Shown here piece by piece: positions 1 to 5,858 of a DNA stretch of 5,858 bases (position 1 is the stretch's first letter; every line of letters begins with the position of its first letter). The stretch covers positions 1 through 5,858 of the forward strand of contig JAKEGR010000037.1 in assembly GCA_022615465.1 (NCBI GenBank). Direction: 5' to 3'. The DNA comes from Planctomycetota bacterium. GTDB taxonomy: Bacteria; Planctomycetota; Planctomycetia; Pirellulales; Lacipirellulaceae. A model generated the notes under the pieces. That model made no database searches. It saw nothing but the letters and a program-made list of their open reading frames with translations, and had not been told where the DNA came from. Both the position numbers and the translations under genes were made by a program.

Positions 1-109
1 ATCGGATGCCCGTTGCTGGCCAGCATGGCCGGGTTTGTTCCTGCTGACAGGTGCCACAAACGCTGCCGGAAGACGAAAAAACTGCTTGTTTTTCACTTGT
101 CGCGCGCCA

Positions 110-138
110 TTGGTCCAGCGGCGAGATTCCGCTACACT
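110..138 (+). promoter_or_regulatory. Weak candidate sigma70-type promoter for the lipA operon
   Basis: A TTGGTC hexamer at 110-115 is separated by exactly 17 bases from TACACT at 133-138. The -35 matches the consensus at 3 of 6 positions and the -10 at 4 of 6, including the important TA and final T. Transcription would begin near 145, giving a leader of about 70 bases before the lipA ATG and placing the 157-176 hairpin in the 5' UTR. In GC-rich DNA such matches arise by chance, so this is a candidate only. If lipA belongs to a longer operon starting left of the window, no promoter is needed here. Confidence 0.25.
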
Positions 139-156
139 TCGCCGAGGCATTGGGGA

Positions 157-176
157 GCGAGAGCAGGTCCTCTCGC
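157..176 (+). repeat. Perfect 7-bp inverted repeat (hairpin) in the lipA leader
   Basis: GCGAGAG at 157-163 is the exact reverse complement of CTCTCGC at 170-176, with a six-base loop (CAGGTC). The stem is GC-rich and would fold stably in RNA. It ends 38 bases before the lipA ATG and has no following T-run, so it does not look like an intrinsic terminator. It could be an mRNA-stabilising 5' hairpin or a protein-binding operator. Its function is unknown. Confidence 0.4.
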
Positions 177-214
177 GACCTCCGTCCCTTGGCCTGAACT
201 TGAATCGGCTGATC

Positions 215-1231
215 ATGCCGCAACCCACTCAATTGTCAACCGTCCCGGCAGCCCCCGCCCGCCTGCGATTGCCCTCATGGCTGCGTGTGAATCTACCCAT
301 AGGGCCGCAGCTCACCGTACTCCAGGCGACACATTCCGCGGTTGCCCGCGAAAGCCTTCACACGGTCTGCGAGGAGGCTCGCTGCCCGAACCTGAACGAT
401 TGTTGGTCGCGTGGCACGGCCACGTTCATGATCGCTGGCCGTGAGTGTACGCGTGGCTGCCGGTTTTGCAGCGTTGAGACACACCGCAATCCCGCTCCAC
501 CAAATCCGCGCGAGCCGGAGGAACTTGCAACCTCGATCGAGCGGATGGAACTTGCACACGTGGTCATTACAGTTGTCAACCGCGACGATTTGCCGGATGG
601 CGGAGCCGGTCACACCAAGCGTTGCGTTGAGGCCATCCAGGAACGGTCGCCGAGGGTGACGATCGAGCTCCTGTCGAGCGATTTGCAGGGCAATGCGGCC
701 TCACTGGGCCATCTGCTGGACGGGATACCCCTGGCCGTTTTCGCCCACAATGTTGAATGCGTGCCACGGCTCGATCGGTTGGTGCGCGATCCGCGGGCTT
801 CGTTCGCGCAGAGTCTTGAGGTTCTCCGCCAGGCCAAGCGTTTGCGGCCTGACCTGTACACCAAGAGCAGCCTCATGGTCGGCCTGGGCGAAACCGATGA
901 CGAAGTCAGCGACGCCATTCGCCGGATCCGTGATGCAGGGGTTGATATCTTGACCCTCGGTCAGTATTTAGCCCCAGGCCGGCCGGGCGAACGGTTCTTG
1001 CCCGTCGCGCGATTCGCAACGCCGCGGCAATTTGATGCCTGGGCCGACGAAGCGAGGGCAAAGGGCTTCCGGGCCGTGGCTTCCGGGCCGTTAGTGCGGA
1101 GTTCATTCCGTGCTGGCTTATTGCTCGAACAGGCCCGAGAGAGCCGTGGACAACGATCGTCGAAGGAGGACTCGCGGGACGGATCCTGCGACAGGGAGCG
1201 GCACCCGCGCGGAATGGTTGCTCTGCATTGA
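215..1231 (+). CDS. lipA: Lipoyl synthase LipA (radical SAM, two [4Fe-4S] clusters)
   Basis: This enzyme catalyses the last step of lipoyl cofactor synthesis: radical S-adenosylmethionine chemistry inserts sulfur at C6 and C8 of a protein-bound octanoyl chain. The 338-residue protein shows both family cysteine sets. The auxiliary-cluster motif CX4CX5C is at C52, C57 and C63, and the radical-SAM motif CX3CX2C is at C78, C82 and C85. The C-terminal RSSFR (from 295) supplies the serine that ligates the auxiliary cluster. NRDDLPDGG (122-130), AHNVE (177-181), MVGLGET (221-227) and LTLGQYL (246-252) are further family blocks. ATG 215 is chosen because upstream codons in the frame, back to an ATG at 35, encode sequence unlike LipA; no Shine-Dalgarno is visible. 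The family usually has about 300-325 residues; the extra length is a charged tail of 38 residues after RSSFRA that runs into the E1 alpha start. Its client, E2, is encoded three genes downstream. Confidence 0.97.
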   Translation: MPQPTQLSTVPAAPARLRLPSWLRVNLPIGPQLTVLQATHSAVARESLHTVCEEARCPNLNDCWSRGTATFMIAGRECTRGCRFCSVETHRNPAPPNPREPEELATSIERMELAHVVITVVNRDDLPDGGAGHTKRCVEAIQERSPRVTIELLSSDLQGNAASLGHLLDGIPLAVFAHNVECVPRLDRLVRDPRASFAQSLEVLRQAKRLRPDLYTKSSLMVGLGETDDEVSDAIRRIRDAGVDILTLGQYLAPGRPGERFLPVARFATPRQFDAWADEARAKGFRAVASGPLVRSSFRAGLLLEQARESRGQRSSKEDSRDGSCDRERHPRGMVALH

Positions 1232-1248
1232 GCAACTTGGACTACACC

Positions 1249-2619
1249 ATGGATGGTTGTATGACAAACTATTCGCCGCTTGTCGGAACGGCACGCTCGT
1301 CGCTGCGAAGTGCCGAGACGGATTTGAAGGATCCGCTGCCGCTGGTCCTGCACGTTCCCACGGCCCCCCATCGCCCGGGAGATTCGCCGCGGTTCGAACC
1401 GTTTCCTGATCAACCTGGCGATTTGCCGAAGCCCGATACACTCTCCCCCTTTGACTTGCTTCACAACCACGCAATCGGAATGATTCGCGTATTGGGCGCT
1501 GACGGAGCCGCCGCAGGCCCTTGGGATCCGCAACTCAGCCCCCAGCAACTTCGCAGCGGGCTGGAGATGATGATGCGAGCTCGTTGTCTGGATGTCCGCA
1601 TGATCGGCATGCAGCGACAAGGGCGCCTCTCATTCTATCTTTCCAGTAAGGGCGAAGAAGCGGTGGCGGTTGCCGGAGCGATGCCTTACTCAACACGAGA
1701 CATCCTGTTCCCGAGCTATAGGCAGCCCGGCACGCTGTTGGTTCGTGGGATGCCCCTTCTGGCCATGATGTGCCACTCGATTAGCAATCGCCACGACAAT
1801 GTCAAGGGACGGCAAATGCCGCTCCACTACAGTTGGAAGGCTGGCAATGTCGTTTCTATTTCCAGCCCGGTGGGTACGCAATTGCCTCAAGCGGTCGGTG
1901 CAGCGATGGCGTTTGCCTGCCGAGGCGAACGGAGTGTCGCCGCGGCGTGGATCGGCGACGGAACATCGTCCCAAGGCGACTTCCATCACGCGATCAACTT
2001 CGCGTCGGTGTTTCTGCCTCCATGCATTTTGCATGTGGTGAACAATCAATGGGCAATCAGCACCCATTGCCAGCAGGCAACGGGTGGCACCGCGTTTGCC
2101 CTCCGCGCCGAGGCCTATTCCCTGCCGGGGTTACGCGTCGATGGCAACGATTTTCTGGCCGTGTTTGCGGTCGAGCAATGGGCTATCGAGCGAGCCCGTC
2201 GCGGCGGCGGGCCTACGCTGATTGAACTGGTTACGTATCGCCGTGAAGCCCACTCCACCAGCGATGACCCCACGCAGTATCGCCCCGCCGATGAGGGGAA
2301 TGGTTGGCCCGGTGGTGATCCGATTGACCGTCTCAAGATCCATCTGATACAGCGTGGTGAATGGTCGGAAGAGGCCCACCAATCGCTGGATGCCGCGCTG
2401 GACCAGGAGGTCGTCGCGAGTCTTGCTCATGCCGAGTCGTTTGGATCCCTGGCGAGCGGGCTTGGGCATTCCCCATCGACGATGTTCGACGACGTGTACA
2501 CGAATCTACCTGACCATTTGCGGAACCAATTGCGCGAGATGCAGATCGAAACTGCCAAGGACGAACCCGGCAACTCGATCCTCCCCTTTGTTGGCAAGGA
2601 CCGTCGCGCCGCTGGTTAG
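1249..2619 (+). CDS. bkdA1: Branched-chain 2-oxoacid dehydrogenase E1 component, alpha subunit
   Basis: This is the thiamine diphosphate-binding alpha chain of the E1 heterotetramer, which decarboxylates 2-oxoisovalerate and related 2-oxoacids. With the ATG at 1249 it has 456 residues. The ThDP/Mg motif runs from GDG (236-238) to the NN pair (265-266). GRQMPLHY (187-194), SSPVGTQLPQAVGAA and the loop HSTSDDPTQYR (335-345) are BCKDH-type; pyruvate dehydrogenase E1 alpha usually has HSMSDP here. The C-terminal half (LRVDGNDF, RPADE, GDPI, MFDDVY, PDHLR) follows the Pseudomonas BkdA1 pattern as I remember it. The start is uncertain. TTG 1228 would overlap the lipA stop as TTGA; ATG 1249 and ATG 1261 each have only a GGA seven bases upstream. 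All three leave an N-terminal extension of roughly 25-35 residues before the block PLPLVLHVP, which matches near residue 6 of the Pseudomonas protein. It is probably cotranscribed with lipA. Confidence 0.95.
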   Translation: MDGCMTNYSPLVGTARSSLRSAETDLKDPLPLVLHVPTAPHRPGDSPRFEPFPDQPGDLPKPDTLSPFDLLHNHAIGMIRVLGADGAAAGPWDPQLSPQQLRSGLEMMMRARCLDVRMIGMQRQGRLSFYLSSKGEEAVAVAGAMPYSTRDILFPSYRQPGTLLVRGMPLLAMMCHSISNRHDNVKGRQMPLHYSWKAGNVVSISSPVGTQLPQAVGAAMAFACRGERSVAAAWIGDGTSSQGDFHHAINFASVFLPPCILHVVNNQWAISTHCQQATGGTAFALRAEAYSLPGLRVDGNDFLAVFAVEQWAIERARRGGGPTLIELVTYRREAHSTSDDPTQYRPADEGNGWPGGDPIDRLKIHLIQRGEWSEEAHQSLDAALDQEVVASLAHAESFGSLASGLGHSPSTMFDDVYTNLPDHLRNQLREMQIETAKDEPGNSILPFVGKDRRAAG

Positions 2620-2669
2620 GTGCTGCTGTAGTTGCCTGGAACGATTAAATTGAGCATCCTCGGAATGAG

Positions 2670-2692
2670 TTTGGGGGGCCGCCGACTCCAAA
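2670..2692 (+). repeat. Imperfect hairpin in the E1 alpha-E1 beta gap
   Basis: TTTGGGG at 2670-2676 can pair with CTCCAAA at 2686-2692. This gives seven pairs including one G-U, around a nine-base loop rich in G and C. No T-run follows, so an intrinsic terminator is unlikely. It could be an mRNA processing or stability element that adjusts E1 beta and E2 levels relative to LipA and E1 alpha, or it may be chance in a G-rich stretch. Confidence 0.2.
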
Positions 2693-2745
2693 GGCTTGAT
2701 GTTGGATAGCCCATGAACGCCTCCTTCTGATCTCCCTTCACTGCC

Positions 2746-3756
2746 ATGCCCAAGATGAACATGATTCACGCGGTTCGCTCTGGCCTCGAGGTGATGCTCG
2801 AGCGCGATCCGAGCGTTTGCGTGTTCGGCGAGGATGTGGGCTACTTTGGTGGTGTATTTCGGGCCACCCAGGGTTTGCAGTCGAAGTTTGGTCCGCGGCG
2901 GGTGTTCGACACACCGCTGGCCGAGGGAGGTATCATCGCCATCGCCATCGGCATGGGAATCAACGGCCTGCGACCGGTTCCAGAGATTCAGTTCTCCGAT
3001 TACATTTTTCCCGCCTTCGATCAGATTACGAATGAACTTGCCAAGTTGCGTTACCGCAGCGGTGGCGAGTGGTCGGCGCCGGTAACCATTCGTACGCCGT
3101 GCGGCGGCGGCATCCGCGGCGGCCTGTTTCATAGCCAGTCGCCCGAGGCCTACTTCACCCACACCCCTGGTTTGTGCGTCGTGATGCCGTCGAACCCACA
3201 CGACGCAAAAGGGCTGCTTATCTCCAGCATTGAAAGCGATGATCCGGTGGTCTTCTTCGAACCAAAACGACTTTATCGTGGACCATTCGATGGAAATCCG
3301 GAACACGTTCCACCGTGGCGAGACCAGCCAACCGCAGAAGTGCCGGATGGGTATTACAGCACGCCGCTCGGCAAGGCAGCCATTGTACGCGGCGGTGAGG
3401 AAGTGACCGTCGTCACGTGGGGCACGATGGTCCATGTTGCCCGCGCGGCCATCGACGAATCGGGCGTCGATGCCGAATTGATTGACCTGCGGACGTTGGC
3501 GCCTTTGGACCTGCCCACGATCACAACATCCGTCGAGAAGACTGGCCGCTGTGTTGTGGTACACGAAGCACCACGCACCTGCGGCTTCGGAGCCGAAATC
3601 GTGGCACTGTTACAACAGCATTGCTTTTGGAGCCTTGAGGCTCCGATCGGACGCGTAACGGGTTGGGACACGCCCTTCCCTCATGCACAGGAATGGCAAT
3701 ACATGCCCAGCCGGGAGCGGATCAATCGTGCGGTTCGCTCGGCGCTCGCGGCATGA
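2746..3756 (+). CDS. bkdA2: Branched-chain 2-oxoacid dehydrogenase E1 component, beta subunit
   Basis: This is the beta chain of E1; it completes the ThDP active site with the alpha chain and contacts E2. The protein has 336 residues, the usual length for the family. The N-terminal pyrimidine-binding domain has FGEDVGYFGGVFR (27-39), a block characteristic of BCKDH, and PLAEGG (57-62), whose E60 should be the glutamate that activates the ThDP aminopyrimidine. IQFSDYIFPAFDQ (81-93), GGIRGG (121-126) and HSQSPEA (129-135, with the expected active-site histidine H129) follow, then FFEPKRLYRG (170-179). The transketolase C-terminal domain has IDLRTLAPLD (246-255), HEAPRTCGFGAEI (273-285) and VTGWDTPFPH (304-313). 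The first ATG of the frame is used; ATG 2755 and ATG 2761 are alternatives. The bases before it are pyrimidine-rich, with no Shine-Dalgarno. It sits 126 bases after E1 alpha, wide for two chains of one enzyme. Confidence 0.96.
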   Translation: MPKMNMIHAVRSGLEVMLERDPSVCVFGEDVGYFGGVFRATQGLQSKFGPRRVFDTPLAEGGIIAIAIGMGINGLRPVPEIQFSDYIFPAFDQITNELAKLRYRSGGEWSAPVTIRTPCGGGIRGGLFHSQSPEAYFTHTPGLCVVMPSNPHDAKGLLISSIESDDPVVFFEPKRLYRGPFDGNPEHVPPWRDQPTAEVPDGYYSTPLGKAAIVRGGEEVTVVTWGTMVHVARAAIDESGVDAELIDLRTLAPLDLPTITTSVEKTGRCVVVHEAPRTCGFGAEIVALLQQHCFWSLEAPIGRVTGWDTPFPHAQEWQYMPSRERINRAVRSALAA

Positions 3757-3801
3757 TCGACAATAACTGATGCCAGCACGGAAATTGCCTGGAGACGGTG
3801 C

Positions 3802-3814
3802 GACGTAACACGTC
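3802..3814 (+). repeat. Small inverted repeat GACGT-AAC-ACGTC before E2
   Basis: GACGT at 3802-3806 and ACGTC at 3810-3814 form a perfect 5-bp inverted repeat around AAC, inside the 90-base gap between E1 beta and E2. Its size and symmetry would suit a regulator half-site pair, or a short RNA hairpin 32 bases upstream of the E2 start. A 13-base element of this kind is easily produced by chance, so a regulatory role is only a possibility. Confidence 0.2.
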
Positions 3815-3836
3815 ACGCATATCAATACAACTTGCT

Positions 3837-3840
3837 GGAG
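3837..3840 (+). promoter_or_regulatory. Ribosome binding site that fixes the E2 start
   Basis: GGAG at 3837-3840 lies six bases before ATG 3847, an ideal spacing. It argues for ATG 3847 over the in-frame TTG at 3832, which would place GGAG inside the coding region. The other complete genes here have no comparable site, so E2 may be translated independently rather than by coupling. Confidence 0.6.
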
Positions 3841-3846
3841 ACCGAA

Positions 3847-5112
3847 ATGCAAAACGTGGTATTCAAGCTCCCGGACTTGGGCGAAGGCGTGGTCGAGGCC
3901 GAGATCATCACTTGGCATGTCAAACCGGGCGAAGAGGTTCGGGTCGACCAGCCACTCGTCGAAGTGATGACGGACAAGGCCACGGTGACAATCCCTAGTG
4001 GGTTGGTTGGCCGCGTTGTAAGCACACGCGGCAGCGTTGGACAGACCGTCGCCGTGGGTGAGGAACTAGTGGTCTTCGATACTTCGTCGCCGCCGGTGGC
4101 TTCCTCGATGCCGACAACCTCGGCAAAAACCAATACGGGAGGCACAGCGGGTGGGGGGTATCGAGATAAGATCGAGGAACCATCCGTCGCTCAACCGGCA
4201 ACAGTACCCATGGTGCCACGGTCCACAAGCACGGGCAAAGTCGCCCGCCTGGCACCACCGCTGGCCAGCCCGGCCGTTCGGCGCCGCGCCCGAGAACTCC
4301 ACGTCGATCTGAAGAACTTGCAGGGCACGGGCCCCTTTGGCCGGATTACTCATACCGATGTCGACGGCCATTTGCGAAGCGAAATCGCGACGTCCGGCCC
4401 TCGTCGGCCCGTGGGCTTACTGACAACCGAAATCCAAATGGCTGGCATGCGTCGGCAGATCGCCGAGAAGATGATGGTCAGCAACACGCAGATTCCTCAC
4501 TTCACTTATGTCGAAGAGGTGGATATCAGTGAACTGGAGTCTCTGCGTGAGCACCTTAACGGCCGGCGAACCGAGGAGCAGCCCAAGCTCACCTATCTGC
4601 CGTTCATTATGCTGGCATTAACCCGCGCACTGGGCCGCTGTCCACAGTTCAATGCGCATTACGACGACAAACGCGAAGTGATCACGAGGTATGAGGCAGT
4701 GCATTTGGGTATTGCCACGCAAACGGATCGCGGTTTGTGCGTGCCGGTCGTGCGACATGCCGAGACGATGGATCTTTGGCAGGCAGCCCAGGAAATGCGC
4801 CGCCTCACCGAAGCGGCACGTGACAAATCAATTTCACACCACGAATTGACTGGGTCAACATTCACGGTATCCAGCCTCGGCCCGATAGGCGGTATCGCGG
4901 CCACGCCGCTCATCAATCACCCGGAAGTCGGAATTCTCGGAGTCAACAAGGCCGTGGACCGGCCGGTTGTCTACAAAGGCCAAATTGCCATCCGGCGAAT
5001 CCTTCATCTTTCAGGCTCGTTCGATCACCGTGTTATCGATGGGGCGGATGGGGCGATATTCATCCAAAGAGTGAAAACTTACCTCGAATACCCGGCCACG
5101 ATTTTCATTTGA
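3847..5112 (+). CDS. bkdB: Branched-chain 2-oxoacid dehydrogenase E2, lipoamide acyltransferase
   Basis: E2 forms the multimeric core of the complex. Its swinging lipoyl arm takes the branched acyl group from E1 and the catalytic domain transfers it to CoA. The 421-residue protein has three parts. A single lipoyl domain (about 1-80) has K44 in MTDKATVTIPS as the lipoylation site; MTDKATV is typical of BCKDH E2, whereas pyruvate dehydrogenase E2 usually has ETDKA. A flexible linker rich in Ser, Thr, Pro, Ala and Gly (about 80-130) leads to a peripheral-subunit-binding domain (about 133-176: SPAVRRRARELHVDL, GTGPFGRIT). The acyltransferase domain (about 192-421) ends with FDHRVIDGA, giving catalytic H394 and D398; TFTVSSLGPIGG (338-349) is the other conserved active-site segment. 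The start is set by GGAG six bases upstream. The gene is the last of the operon and lies directly against a convergent gene. Full domain content indicates an intact enzyme. Assignment to BCKDH over PDH rests on motif style and on its E1 partners. Confidence 0.95.
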   Translation: MQNVVFKLPDLGEGVVEAEIITWHVKPGEEVRVDQPLVEVMTDKATVTIPSGLVGRVVSTRGSVGQTVAVGEELVVFDTSSPPVASSMPTTSAKTNTGGTAGGGYRDKIEEPSVAQPATVPMVPRSTSTGKVARLAPPLASPAVRRRARELHVDLKNLQGTGPFGRITHTDVDGHLRSEIATSGPRRPVGLLTTEIQMAGMRRQIAEKMMVSNTQIPHFTYVEEVDISELESLREHLNGRRTEEQPKLTYLPFIMLALTRALGRCPQFNAHYDDKREVITRYEAVHLGIATQTDRGLCVPVVRHAETMDLWQAAQEMRRLTEAARDKSISHHELTGSTFTVSSLGPIGGIAATPLINHPEVGILGVNKAVDRPVVYKGQIAIRRILHLSGSFDHRVIDGADGAIFIQRVKTYLEYPATIFI

Positions 5113-5122
5113 GCCGCGGGCT
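5112..5122. terminator. Short palindrome spanning both convergent stop codons
   Basis: AGCC (5112-5115) and GGCT (5119-5122) form a 4-bp stem around GCG. The element covers the last base of the E2 stop TGA and two bases of the opposing TAG, filling the 8-base gap between the genes. It is too short for a confident intrinsic terminator and neither side has a proper T-run. If it acts at all, it would be a minimal bidirectional stop, perhaps with Rho. Confidence 0.15.
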
Positions 5123-5858
5123 ATTGAACGCCATTTTCCTGCTCGATAGCAGGGATCTCCTCACTGCTGTTGGGATTCTTTGCGTCATTGGTCTCGTTGG
5201 GTTTCCCCCATCCACCCAAGAGATTGCCGAGGCTGGGGAGAGATAAGCCGCCGTCGTTCTTGTCCGCAGGTGGTTCCACTTCTTGATGCACCATGGCAAG
5301 CTCGGCGTGGAGCATCAGCGCGTCGCTCTCGCAGGTCACATCCAGTGACAATCCGCGAAACCAGGCCATGAGCGGCATGGCGTAGTCGGCGGGAATCGTT
5401 GTGAGCAGAAAGCGGTTTTCGGCTGGCATGGCGGTCGACGCCCACAATGCGCGACCATCTGAAGCTTCCATGAGTTCATACTCGCCACCGAGCGGGCAAT
5501 CGAAGCGTCCACCAACAAGCGATTCCGCCAATTCACGGGCTTCTGCCGGCGGTACGCCAAGCTGCGTGGCGAGCGAGTTCATGAATCGGCTGCCGCTGGC
5601 CGATGTGGCCCTGGATTGCATGTATCCCAGGCCGCTGATGGTCGTTTCGATTTGTTTATCGGAGAGGTCAGCGATCCGAAGGCGAAGCTGAGCCGCCCGC
5701 TCGGCCTCGACCATCGCAAGTTGAGGCCCGACTTCCATCAACACATCGCGCTGGAGCGAAAACAAGAAGAAATCGTCCAACCGGCGTTGCCACAGGTCGA
5801 ACAGACCATTGCCGCGGGCAACGCCGTCGTCATCGAACGGCTCGGTCGGCTCACCGAA
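5121..5858 (-). CDS. Uncharacterised protein, 5' end beyond the window, planctomycete-like
   Basis: The reading frame is open from the right edge to a TAG at 5121-5123, giving 245 residues; the true start lies outside, because codons beyond the TTG at 5780 stay open and continue the same charged, helical pattern. I do not recognise a named family. Visible features, numbered from the edge: an acidic stretch (FDDDG, 8-12); a helical segment with alternating aromatic and charged residues (LFDLWQRRLDDFFLF, 19-33); an amphipathic helix rich in Glu, Arg and Ala (about 47-65); CPLGGEYEL at 121-129; and an acidic, Pro/Asn/Gly-rich C-terminal tail from about 193 that looks disordered. Cysteines occur only at 121 and 176. 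No membrane segment is visible. The CPLGGEY motif recalls the CPxGGxY motif of some pseudopilin-like proteins, but nothing else supports that link. The gene is convergent with the operon, so it is probably not involved in 2-oxoacid metabolism. Confidence 0.75.
   Translation of the reverse strand, partial: FGEPTEPFDDDGVARGNGLFDLWQRRLDDFFLFSLQRDVLMEVGPQLAMVEAERAAQLRLRIADLSDKQIETTISGLGYMQSRATSASGSRFMNSLATQLGVPPAEARELAESLVGGRFDCPLGGEYELMEASDGRALWASTAMPAENRFLLTTIPADYAMPLMAWFRGLSLDVTCESDALMLHAELAMVHQEVEPPADKNDGGLSLPSLGNLLGGWGKPNETNDAKNPNSSEEIPAIEQENGVQ

Noticed and set aside
77..93. AAAAAC-TGCTT-GTTTTT inverted repeat as an upstream terminator
   Set aside because: The stem is only six bases, almost all A-T pairs, without a GC-rich core, so it would be too weak. 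An upstream gene ending nearby cannot be shown from the 47 bases available.
35..214. N-terminal extension of lipA to the upstream ATG at 35
   Set aside because: The 60 added residues resemble no LipA, and the frame there overlaps the candidate promoter and leader hairpin. ATG 215 gives a family-like length.
961..1620. Minus-strand open frame (219 codons) across the lipA end and E1 alpha start
   Set aside because: It is antisense to two well-supported genes and has low-complexity composition and no domain signature.
2699..2730. Two five-codon plus-strand mini-ORFs (overlapping as ATGA) before E1 beta
   Set aside because: They have no ribosome site and are too short to distinguish from chance, although a reinitiation relay into E1 beta cannot be excluded.
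2506..3564. Long minus-strand open frame (352 codons) across E1 beta
   Set aside because: It lies opposite the E1 beta gene, whose plus-strand product has all family motifs. The minus-strand product is rich in His, Arg and Gln with no recognisable domain, as expected for an antisense shadow in GC-rich DNA.
1249..5112. Annotation as pyruvate dehydrogenase (PdhA/PdhB/PdhC)
   Set aside because: HSTSDDPTQYR in E1 alpha, FGEDVGYFGGVFR in E1 beta and MTDKATV in E2 are BCKDH-type. Activity on pyruvate as a side substrate remains possible.
1..5858. Mobile elements, CRISPR arrays, tRNA or rRNA genes
   Set aside because: No transposase, no regularly spaced repeats, no terminal inverted repeats and no RNA gene signature were seen on either strand.

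Overview
This window is a catabolic and cofactor-maturation operon. On the + strand it holds lipoyl synthase (lipA), then the three structural subunits of a branched-chain 2-oxoacid dehydrogenase (BCKDH): E1 alpha, E1 beta and the lipoyl-bearing E2 acyltransferase. A fifth gene, uncharacterised, points the opposite way and runs off the right edge. No RNA gene, mobile element or CRISPR array was seen.

Layout. Bases 1-214 are a leader with a weak sigma70-like promoter candidate (about 110-138) and a perfect 7-bp hairpin (157-176). lipA is 215-1231. E1 alpha begins within about 30 bases of the lipA stop, or overlaps it by four bases if its TTG start is used, and ends at 2619. A 126-base gap precedes E1 beta (2746-3756). 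A 90-base gap precedes E2 (3847-5112), which has the only convincing Shine-Dalgarno among the five genes. E2 converges on the minus-strand gene (5858-5121, 5' end missing), with 8 bases between the two stop codons.

How the genes work together. E1 (alpha2beta2, thiamine diphosphate) decarboxylates the 2-oxoacids derived from Val, Leu and Ile and passes the acyl group to the lipoyl arm of E2. E2 transfers it to CoA. LipA inserts the two sulfurs that turn octanoyl-E2 into lipoyl-E2, so the cluster joins a lipoyl protein to the enzyme that matures it. E3 (dihydrolipoamide dehydrogenase) and an octanoyltransferase (LipB/LipM) or lipoate ligase are not in the window and must be encoded elsewhere.

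Organism. The window is GC-rich (roughly 60% by eye), most starts lack a Shine-Dalgarno, and the last gene resembles the uncharacterised proteins common in Planctomycetes. I infer a planctomycete, perhaps of the Pirellula group, with moderate confidence. The sequence alone does not prove this.

Novelty. The enzymes are ordinary. The points worth a second look are the lipA-BCKDH coupling, the structured leader and intergenic gaps, a possible small antisense ORF with a strong Shine-Dalgarno in the E1 alpha/E1 beta gap, and the uncharacterised minus-strand protein.
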